From: an uncultured Prevotella sp.
GTDB lineage: Bacteria > Bacteroidota > Bacteroidia > Bacteroidales > Bacteroidaceae
Reading direction: 5' to 3'
Assembly (NCBI GenBank): GCA_900556795.1
Contig: USQD01000021.1
Coordinates: 1-13,761, forward strand
Length of the DNA stretch: 13,761 nt
The notes below the pieces were generated by a model, which worked only from the letters and a program-made list of their open reading frames with translations, did no database searches and was not told the origin of the DNA. A program made the position numbers and the translations under genes. Below, in pieces: positions 8,310 through 13,761 of the stretch; the first letter of the stretch is position 1; each line of letters begins with the position of its first letter.

Positions 8310-8327
8310 TATCTTGTACAAAAGATA
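8310..8327. promoter_or_regulatory. Dyad at the predicted start of the epimerase-OPT transcript
   Basis: TATCTT (8310-8315) and AAGATA (8322-8327) are perfect complements around GTACAA, with TTGTACAA (8314-8321) a palindrome within. The site sits just downstream of the minus-strand -7 box, over the expected transcription start, where a repressor could bind. Operator function is inferred from position only. Confidence 0.35.
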
Positions 8328-8330
8328 TTG

Positions 8331-8362
8331 CAAAGGTACTATATATTTTCGTAAAGTGCAAG
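8331..8362 (-). promoter_or_regulatory. Bacteroidetes-type promoter for the epimerase-OPT pair
   Basis: On the minus strand TACCTTTG (complement of 8331-8338) fits the Bacteroidetes -7 consensus TAnnTTTG exactly. CTTG (complement of 8359-8362) lies 20 bp upstream of it, one base off the TTTG -33 element. Transcription should start near 8325. Confidence 0.65.
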
Positions 8363-8409
8363 AATCGGGCAGCTTTTCTCGATTGTAACAAGATATTTAT
8401 GCGATTTTA

Positions 8410-8441
8410 TTAGCTTATTTCGATTTTTTGCAGTACTTTTG
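8410..8441 (+). promoter_or_regulatory. Bacteroidetes-type promoter for the EamA gene
   Basis: TACTTTTG (8434-8441) fits TAnnTTTG. TTAG at 8410-8413, 20 bp upstream, is a one-mismatch -33 element. The predicted leader to the ATG at 8520 is about 70 nt and A/T-rich. The pattern TTTTGCAG occurs twice, at 8426-8433 and overlapping the -7 box. Confidence 0.58.
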
Positions 8442-8519
8442 CAGCCCGAAATGAGTAGATATTTATAAAAATATTAATAAGGAATAAGAAAAACTTAGTA
8501 AAAAAGCGTTTTAATTCAA

Positions 8520-9398
8520 ATGGCAAGCAGTAATAAAGTGAAAGGCTTTGCGGCGGGAGTTATTGCCGCTGTGTGTTATGGTACCAATCCTTTGGGTACT
8601 TTGGAGCTCTATGGTGAAGGATTCAATTCCAGTTCGGTTCTCATCTATCGCTATCTCCTGGCGGTCTTGATGTTTGCCGTGGTGATGCTGTTCCGCAAGG
8701 AGAGTTTCAAGGTGAAGTGGGGACACATGATCCGTCTTGCCACGCTGGGCTGTATGTTCTCCCTCTCGTCGGCTACGCTCTACGTCAGTTTCCACTACAT
8801 GGCGGCGGGAATAGCCAGCACCATCCTCTTCGTCTATCCCATCATGACGGCGATACTGATGACGGTGTTCTTCCATGAGAAGTTGACGTGGACCACCACG
8901 CTCGCCATTCTGCTGGCTGTATCGGGAGTGGGCTTGCTCTATCAGGGCGACGGCAACGACAAGTTGAGCACGGCTGGCTTTGCGCTGGTAATGTGTTCGT
9001 CGCTGCTTTATTCGCTCTACATCATCTCGGTGAACCAGTGGAAGAATCCGGGCATGTCGAACATTAAGTTCACCTTCTACATTCTGGTGTTCGGACTCAT
9101 CACGATGCTCATCTATTCGTTCATTGCGGGCGAGAAGATTCAGATGTTGCAAACTCCGGTGCAATGGGCTTATGCCGCCCAGCTTGCATTATTGCCAACG
9201 GTATTGTCGCTTTTCTTCATGACCATCTCCATCAATCTCATCGGCAGTACGCCAGCTGCCATCATGGGTGCCCTGGAGCCAGTAACGGCAGTCATCATCG
9301 GTGTCTGCATCTTTGGCGAGAGCTTCTCCCTGCAGCTAGCCATCGGCATCCTCGCCATTCTAGCTGGTGTAACGATAATTATCGCCAGGAAGAAATAA
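8520..9398 (+). CDS. EamA/DMT-superfamily transporter
   Basis: 292-residue inner-membrane protein of the drug/metabolite transporter superfamily, which mostly exports amino acids or other small metabolites; the substrate is not predictable. It has the typical ten hydrophobic helices made of two EamA repeats (about 8-140 and 152-288). The conserved end of each repeat is visible: FVYPIMTAILMTVFFHEKLT (104-123) and ALEPVTAVIIGVCIFGESFS (251-270). Start ATG 8520 follows an A/T-rich leader with no Shine-Dalgarno; the N-terminus MASSNKVKGFAAGVIAAVCYG gives a short cytoplasmic tail before helix 1. The gene is monocistronic, with its own promoter near 8434 and a terminator at 9435. It is divergent from the epimerase gene and convergent with the LysR gene, so neither shares its transcript. 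Confidence 0.92.
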   Translation: MASSNKVKGFAAGVIAAVCYGTNPLGTLELYGEGFNSSSVLIYRYLLAVLMFAVVMLFRKESFKVKWGHMIRLATLGCMFSLSSATLYVSFHYMAAGIASTILFVYPIMTAILMTVFFHEKLTWTTTLAILLAVSGVGLLYQGDGNDKLSTAGFALVMCSSLLYSLYIISVNQWKNPGMSNIKFTFYILVFGLITMLIYSFIAGEKIQMLQTPVQWAYAAQLALLPTVLSLFFMTISINLIGSTPAAIMGALEPVTAVIIGVCIFGESFSLQLAIGILAILAGVTIIIARKK

Positions 9399-9434
9399 AC
9401 TTTTCTTTCGGAATGAATGGTATATATAAAATAC

Positions 9435-9475
9435 AAGGCTGCCTCCGCAATGATGTCGGAGACAGCCTTTTTTTT
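9435..9475 (+). terminator. Intrinsic terminator after the EamA gene, probably bidirectional
   Basis: AAGGCTG (9435-9441) pairs with CAGCCTT (9463-9469), then one mismatch, then CTCCG (9443-9447) with CGGAG (9457-9461). The loop is 9 bases and eight T follow at 9468-9475. Read on the minus strand it lies about 35 bp past the LysR stop and ends in a weaker T-rich tail, so it may serve both genes. Confidence 0.88.
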
Positions 9476-9510
9476 AGATTGAATTATAACCTTTCCCTTT
9501 AATTTCTGTT

Positions 9511-10422
9511 TTATCTTAAGATATCCTTCAGCGCAAAGTTGGCGAGGATACTGGTGCTCTGACTCAGCATGCGGATGAACTCCTGCGCCGAGTTCTTCAT
9601 ATACGCATCCTTCAGGATGTGGATGCAGCCATCCATCTCGTTGTCGGCAGCATCTATCGGAATCGCCTTCATGCCACTCTTCAGGATGGTGGTTGATTCT
9701 GAGAGCACACTGACCAGATTGCTGCGATGCAGGAGGTCGAAGATGATGTTCACATTATTTACTTCTACCATGATCTTGAAATCGAGGTCCTTGCCGTCTA
9801 TCAGATAGTCGAAGGCGTTGCGAGCCTGCAGACCCTTGCATGGAAGGATGAGGTCGTAGCGCTCCAGCTCAGAGAGCTTGATGGAGGAGAGGCGTGCCAG
9901 GGGATGGTTCTCGTTCACAATAGCCGCCAGGCGGTTGCTGAAGATGGCACGGCTGTCTATCGCCTTGTCTGTCTTGAGTGGCTTGAAGGTAAGCGCCAGG
10001 TCGAGTTCGCGCTTCTTCAAGCCGTCCATCAGCTCCTGCATCGAACGGTACTGGATGTTCAGCTTCACGTGAGGATATGCGTGGAGGAAGGCGATGAGCG
10101 TCTCTGCCATGATGTTGCTGAAGGAGTAGGTAACGCCGATGTTCAGTTCGCCGGTGAGCATCTCTTTCAGGTCGTTCATGTGGTCAACGCACGCCATGGT
10201 GCAGTTTACCGCATTCTGAGCGTAAGGCAGGAGTTCCTTTCCTGCTTCTGTAAGATAAACCTCATGCGAGTTTCGCTCGAAGAGTGGCAATCCAATCTCC
10301 TGCTCCAGATGCGAAATCTGCTGCGAGAGGGTGCTCTGCGTGATGTAGAGCTTGCGCGATGCCTCCGAGAAATTGAGCGTCTCGGCTACCTTCAAGAAGT
10401 ATTTCAGTTGTCGTATTTCCAT
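9511..10422 (-). CDS. LysR-type transcriptional regulator
   Basis: 303-residue cytoplasmic DNA-binding regulator of the LysR family, usually a tetramer whose activity depends on a small co-inducer. The N-terminal winged helix-turn-helix is classic: MEIRQLKYFLKVAETLNFSE, ASRKLYITQSTLSQQISHLE and IGLPLFERNSHEVYLTEAG (residues 1-61). Residues about 90-295 form the two-lobed effector domain, starting GELNIGVTYS. The target is not readable from sequence. It lies behind the ThrE gene on the same strand with its own promoter (-7 box at 10481-10488) and a leader dyad, so it may repress itself and may control the AspT-ThrE pair upstream; LysR regulators are more often divergent from their targets, so this is tentative. 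Convergent with the EamA gene across the terminator at 9435. Confidence 0.94.
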   Translation of the reverse strand: MEIRQLKYFLKVAETLNFSEASRKLYITQSTLSQQISHLEQEIGLPLFERNSHEVYLTEAGKELLPYAQNAVNCTMACVDHMNDLKEMLTGELNIGVTYSFSNIMAETLIAFLHAYPHVKLNIQYRSMQELMDGLKKRELDLALTFKPLKTDKAIDSRAIFSNRLAAIVNENHPLARLSSIKLSELERYDLILPCKGLQARNAFDYLIDGKDLDFKIMVEVNNVNIIFDLLHRSNLVSVLSESTTILKSGMKAIPIDAADNEMDGCIHILKDAYMKNSAQEFIRMLSQSTSILANFALKDILR

Positions 10423-10440
10423 TATTTTCCTTTTTTTATG

Positions 10441-10468
10441 GCTATCGGTTTCAGAGATAGTCGATAGC
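10441..10468 (-). promoter_or_regulatory. Dyad in the leader of the LysR gene
   Basis: GCTATCG (10441-10447) and CGATAGC (10462-10468) are perfect 7-bp complements 14 bases apart. The site lies between the predicted transcription start and the ATG of the LysR gene. It could be an autoregulatory binding site or a leader hairpin; sequence alone does not decide. Confidence 0.45.
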
Positions 10469-10480
10469 TTATTTCCGCTG

Positions 10481-10511
10481 CAAAGATAATGTATTTATTT
10501 CGAAATCCAAG
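10481..10511 (-). promoter_or_regulatory. Bacteroidetes-type promoter for the LysR gene
   Basis: TATCTTTG (complement of 10481-10488) fits TAnnTTTG exactly. CTTG (complement of 10508-10511) lies 19 bp upstream as a one-mismatch -33 element. The predicted leader is about 50 nt. The -33 element touches the edge of the dyad at 10510-10540. Confidence 0.62.
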
Positions 10512-10540
10512 AATTTGGGATAAAAAATATCCCATATTCT
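10510..10540 (-). terminator. Hairpin between the ThrE and LysR genes; terminator or operator
   Basis: AGAATTTGGGATA (10510-10522) pairs with TATCCCATATTCT (10528-10540): 12 of 13 positions pair, with one T-T mismatch and a five-A loop. It starts 18 bp beyond the ThrE stop in the minus direction, where a terminator belongs, but no T-run follows. It also abuts the LysR -33 element, so an operator role is equally possible. Confidence 0.5.
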
Positions 10541-10558
10541 CAAATTTCCAATCCTGCA

Positions 10559-12019
10559 TTACTTGATTTCCACTTCGTGCAAATCCACGAATTCGCCATT
10601 CTTCTTCTTTCTCTCCACCAGCATGTTGAGGAGTCGGCGCTTGCGGTTGTCGGCGATGAAGCGGCGGAAGAATACATTAGGAATGGCAACACCCAGGGCG
10701 ATGCAGATGATGGCGAGCGAAGCCTTGATGAGGTTGTTCATACCCACGGTTACCTCGCCTACCACACCGTGCATGTCGATGAATGCAAAGAGGGCGCGAT
10801 ACATCAATACTCCAGGTACCATAGGGATGACGCTAGGAATGGTGATGCACTGGTGAGGGGTGTGGAACCAGTGGCGTGCCTTGATGACGATGACGCTGAT
10901 GAGCGCAGAACCGGCAAGCGAACCGATGCTCAAGCCCATGTCGAGACCGATGTTGCCATTGGATGGACCCAGGTTGACGAAGTTGCGGAAGCAAACGGCG
11001 ATGATGCCGCCCACAGCCACAACTGGCAACAGGCGTCTAGGAATGCTGAAGATGGTAGAGAAGCCCATCGCCGATACGGCTGCCGCAATGGCGAACTCCC
11101 AGTATTCGTGGTGAGGAGTCATCGTAAGATCCTTCACGAAGTTGTCGATGTGGCAAACCTGGATGGCAAAGGCAATGCCGAATGCCATGGCAAAGATCAT
11201 CAGCAGGGTGTTCAGGGCACGAACCATTCCCACCTCGATGTAGCCGTCGAGCATGTCGCTCACGAAGTTGATCAGCGGAACTCCCGGCACGATGAAGAGG
11301 GCGCACGCCATCAACGGGTGCCAAGGGGTATCTGAATGCATGAAGCCCGGAAGGGCGGCTGCGATGGATGGGTTGAGCGAAAGGAACGAGGTGAGCCACG
11401 CAATCAGCGTTGCCACAAATGCCGAAATTCCGATTGCCACATAGTTGTTGCAGCCCTTGGTAGGCAGGAACATTCTCAGGCGGAAGCCCAGGATAGCTGC
11501 CAGGGAACAGAAGAAGAATGCTGGCCAGTCGCAACCGAACTGGATACAGAATCCACCACAGGCAAAACCACCGCCGATGGCTACCTGCCAAGGAGTGAAG
11601 CTGCGTGGAGTAGCCTTGATATCATTCAAAGCCTGCTCATACTGTTCGAGCGAATAGTTTTCCTTGATGGCTGTCCAGGTAAGCTTACTTACCATCGAAA
11701 TGGAGGTAAGGTTGATGCCGTGCTTCTCGCAGCGCTGGAATTTGGAGAAGGAATGCGCCTCGTCGCTATAGTTCACCATCAGCACATTCCAATTGATGTA
11801 GAGGTGCATGTAGCGCTCGTCGAGTCCGAGGAAAGCTGCTGCACGCTTCATCGTTCGCATGATGCGTGATGTGTCGGCAGCACTCTCCATAAGGATGCTG
11901 CCAGTGCGTAACAACAGGTCGAGTTTTCTTCTCAGTTCTGTTTCTGCTATTTCTTTGCAGTTGCAGTTGTCAATGCCTTTCTCTGCGCAGTCGCAGGTCT
12001 TCATGTTTTTTTCTTCCAT
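10559..12019 (-). CDS. ThrE-type threonine/serine exporter (fused two-domain form)
   Basis: 486-residue protein of the ThrE family, whose Corynebacterium member exports threonine and serine. It is the fused form; in E. coli-type relatives the halves are separate (YjjP and YjjB). Residues 25-135 form the soluble N-terminal part, with LLRTGSILMESAADTSRIMRTM matching the family start. Helices span about 143-300 (first half, DUF1212-like) and 305-455 (second half). The halves carry matching motifs LFIVPGVPLIN (241-251) and IPMVPGVLMYR (398-408). The N-terminal tail has two CxC pairs (C9/C11, C19/C21), not part of the core family. The start at 12019 is 9 bp after the AspT-type gene; M6 (ATG complement of 12002-12004) is an alternative and keeps all four cysteines. 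Location inner membrane. Substrate is by family analogy. Confidence 0.9.
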   Translation of the reverse strand: MEEKNMKTCDCAEKGIDNCNCKEIAETELRRKLDLLLRTGSILMESAADTSRIMRTMKRAAAFLGLDERYMHLYINWNVLMVNYSDEAHSFSKFQRCEKHGINLTSISMVSKLTWTAIKENYSLEQYEQALNDIKATPRSFTPWQVAIGGGFACGGFCIQFGCDWPAFFFCSLAAILGFRLRMFLPTKGCNNYVAIGISAFVATLIAWLTSFLSLNPSIAAALPGFMHSDTPWHPLMACALFIVPGVPLINFVSDMLDGYIEVGMVRALNTLLMIFAMAFGIAFAIQVCHIDNFVKDLTMTPHHEYWEFAIAAAVSAMGFSTIFSIPRRLLPVVAVGGIIAVCFRNFVNLGPSNGNIGLDMGLSIGSLAGSALISVIVIKARHWFHTPHQCITIPSVIPMVPGVLMYRALFAFIDMHGVVGEVTVGMNNLIKASLAIICIALGVAIPNVFFRRFIADNRKRRLLNMLVERKKKNGEFVDLHEVEIK

Positions 12020-12028
12020 ATATTTTAT

Positions 12029-13717
12029 TTATCCGAATACGAAAATAATAATCTGAATAGTAACGATCCTGAGGAACATAGCAAATGGATAAACATTCGC
12101 ATAGCCTACAGATGGTGCATCTGCCGAAGTCTGCTCACGGACGTAAGCTAAGGCAGATGGGTTGGTGTTGGCGCCTGCCAATACACCGAGCAATGTGTAA
12201 TAGTTGATGTTGAACACGTATCTTCCGATGATGCCGCCTATGATGATTGGAATCATGGTGATGGCAATGCCGTAGAGAATCCAGGTCATTCCGCTTTCTG
12301 TGGCTACAGTCTGGATGAACTGTTCGCCTGTTCCGAGACCTACGCAAGCCAGGAAGATGCAGAGACCAATCTCACGGAGCATCAGGTTGGCTGAAATGGT
12401 GTTGTAGGTGACGAGGTTGTACTTCGGACCGAAGTAACCTATCAGGATAGCTACTACCAATGGACCACCGGTCAATCCGAGACGCAGGTTCTCGTTGATG
12501 CCAGGGATGAAGAATGGAATGTTAGCCACGATACAACCCAGCATGATGCCCAGGAAGATAGGAATCAGATTAGGGTAGTTGAGGCGCTTCATCTGGTTAC
12601 CCAATACCTTCTCTGTATGCGCGATGGCAAGCTCTGTACCCACTACGGTAACACGGTCGCCCAGCTGCAACTTCAACTGTGGAGTAGCGATCAGGTCTAC
12701 ACCATTACGGTTCACACGGGTGATGTTGGTGCCGAGGGTTGAACGGATTTGAAGCTGGCTGATGCTCTTGCCGTTGATGCCAGGCTTGGTGATGCGGATG
12801 CGGCGGGTGATGAGATCCTTGCCGTATTTTTCCTCACTGACCTGTACTTTCTCGCCGAGCAATGCCGTGATAGGCTCTTCTACGGTAGGGTGAGCCACAA
12901 TCTGAAGGATATCTCCCTCTTCGATGATAGTACGGCCATTCACAACCTCATCGCGCTTGTCGCTGTTCTTGCGGATAATCTTTGAAACCATGAAGTCGCG
13001 CTTCAGGATGTCGCGAATCTGCTTGATGCTGTCGCCGAATACCATCTGGTTGGTTACCTGGATAGAGAAGGTGTTGAGGGTCATCGTCTCCAGGTGTCCC
13101 ATACCGCGCTTGGCTGCAGCTTCCTCTTCGCTCTTGTCAATACGCAGCGCATACCTTAATATAATAAAGGAAAGGATGACGCCCAGTACACCCATAGGAT
13201 AAGCGATGGCATATCCTGCTGCGATAGAAGGAGCATCGATGTGACGGAGGTCGCTGAAAGCCTGCTGTGCTGCACCGAGTCCTGGGGTGTTGGTAACAGC
13301 ACCTGAGAGAATACCGGCCATAGAAGTGATGGATGTTCCTGAGAAGGAGAAGATGGCGAGGGTAGTGATGATGCTCAGTGCAATGACGATGATGCTGAGC
13401 AGGTTGAGACTCTTGCCGCCATTCTTGAAGGAAGCGAAGAAACCTGGACCCACTTCCAGACCGATGGAATAAACGAAGAGAATCAAGCCAAACTCCTTGA
13501 GGAAGTGAAGCAGGTGCTCATCGAGATTGAGAGAGTAATGACCGAAGATGAGGCCGATGAAAAGAATCCATGCCAATCCGAGAGAAACTCCCTTTACTCT
13601 CAACTTTCCTAAACTCAAACCCAGGGTAATGACCAACGCCAAGATCATTACTGAGTGAGCTACACCGCCTCCCCACAGGTCAGGGAAGCCGTAAAACAGA
13701 TTTTTTAAGATATCCAT
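12029..13717 (-). CDS. AspT/YidE-family putative exchanger with two RCK_C domains
   Basis: 562-residue inner-membrane protein of the aspartate:alanine exchanger family (TC 2.A.81), similar in length and layout to E. coli YidE and YbjL. The first membrane half (about 20-190) contains YSIGLEVGPGFFASFKNGG and GAVTNTPGLGAAQQAF. Two TrkA-C (RCK_C) domains follow at about 212-285 and 297-375, each ending in a GD-I/V motif (EEGDILQIV, QLGDRVTVVG). The second membrane half (about 383-560) repeats the signatures as GLGTGEQF and GANTNPSALAYV. Tetragenococcus AspT exchanges aspartate for alanine; most YidE-like members have no proven substrate. Start ATG is the complement of 13715-13717, with only 44 bp visible upstream and no clear promoter there. 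The ThrE gene follows 9 bp after the stop, so the two are almost certainly co-transcribed. Confidence 0.92.
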   Translation of the reverse strand: MDILKNLFYGFPDLWGGGVAHSVMILALVITLGLSLGKLRVKGVSLGLAWILFIGLIFGHYSLNLDEHLLHFLKEFGLILFVYSIGLEVGPGFFASFKNGGKSLNLLSIIVIALSIITTLAIFSFSGTSITSMAGILSGAVTNTPGLGAAQQAFSDLRHIDAPSIAAGYAIAYPMGVLGVILSFIILRYALRIDKSEEEAAAKRGMGHLETMTLNTFSIQVTNQMVFGDSIKQIRDILKRDFMVSKIIRKNSDKRDEVVNGRTIIEEGDILQIVAHPTVEEPITALLGEKVQVSEEKYGKDLITRRIRITKPGINGKSISQLQIRSTLGTNITRVNRNGVDLIATPQLKLQLGDRVTVVGTELAIAHTEKVLGNQMKRLNYPNLIPIFLGIMLGCIVANIPFFIPGINENLRLGLTGGPLVVAILIGYFGPKYNLVTYNTISANLMLREIGLCIFLACVGLGTGEQFIQTVATESGMTWILYGIAITMIPIIIGGIIGRYVFNINYYTLLGVLAGANTNPSALAYVREQTSADAPSVGYANVYPFAMFLRIVTIQIIIFVFG

Positions 13718-13761
13718 GTTCTTATATATATGATGTTTATTTCTACAATTATTCGTTATTG

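Noticed and set aside
8266..8519. Riboswitch or small RNA in the divergent intergenic region
   Set aside because: Only promoters and a short dyad are visible; no known riboswitch core could be recognised and the region is A/T-rich without strong nested stems.
8511..9164. Open frame on the - strand (217 codons), His/Arg/Glu-rich
   Set aside because: Antisense to the EamA transporter and low-complexity, as expected from reverse-reading membrane helices.
9727..10467. Long open frame on the + strand (246 codons)
   Set aside because: It lies antisense to the LysR gene, whose domain motifs are unambiguous; the product resembles no family.
10577..11335. Long open frame on the + strand (252 codons), His/Asp-rich
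   Set aside because: Antisense shadow of the ThrE gene; its composition reflects complementing hydrophobic codons.

Overview
The window looks like a chromosomal segment from a Bacteroidota bacterium, most likely the Prevotella/Segatella group. This is an inference from three things: gene families (an OPT-family transporter of the TIGR00733 type, a LacX-like mutarotase, fused ThrE), promoters matching the Bacteroidetes TAnnTTTG -7 box rather than a sigma-70 -10 box, and almost no Shine-Dalgarno sequences. All ten genes are recognisable families. I see no phage, IS element, CRISPR array, RNA gene, defence locus or biosynthetic cluster.

Left block (1-5255, + strand): prfC (release factor 3, missing only its first codons at the window edge), a CLC-type chloride channel/antiporter with C-terminal CBS domains, fmt (Met-tRNA formyltransferase) and a YrdC/TsaC-type threonylcarbamoyl-AMP synthase. 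They run in one direction and end at a very strong intrinsic terminator (5221-5255). Three of the four act on tRNA or translation. The gaps before fmt and before the YrdC gene each carry a short tandem repeat with a 14-bp period.

Middle block (5256-9476): a convergent intergenic region with a long palindrome separates the YrdC gene from a minus-strand pair read as LacX-like aldose epimerase then OPT transporter, 23 bp apart. A 254-bp divergent promoter region (8266-8519) lies between this pair and a + strand EamA/DMT-type exporter, which ends in a terminator at 9435-9475.

Right block (9477-13761, - strand): read right to left, an AspT/YidE-type exchanger with two RCK_C domains, a ThrE-type threonine/serine exporter 9 bp behind it, and then a LysR-type regulator behind its own promoter and a long dyad. 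The first two look like an amino-acid efflux operon, with the LysR protein as a candidate but unproven local regulator.

I found no clearly novel system. The points most worth a second look are the AspT-ThrE efflux pair and its CxC-bearing N-terminal tail, the palindrome with GTGACA repeats at 5294-5361, the epimerase-OPT pairing, the CLC pore substitutions, and the repeat that can mislead the start call of the YrdC gene.
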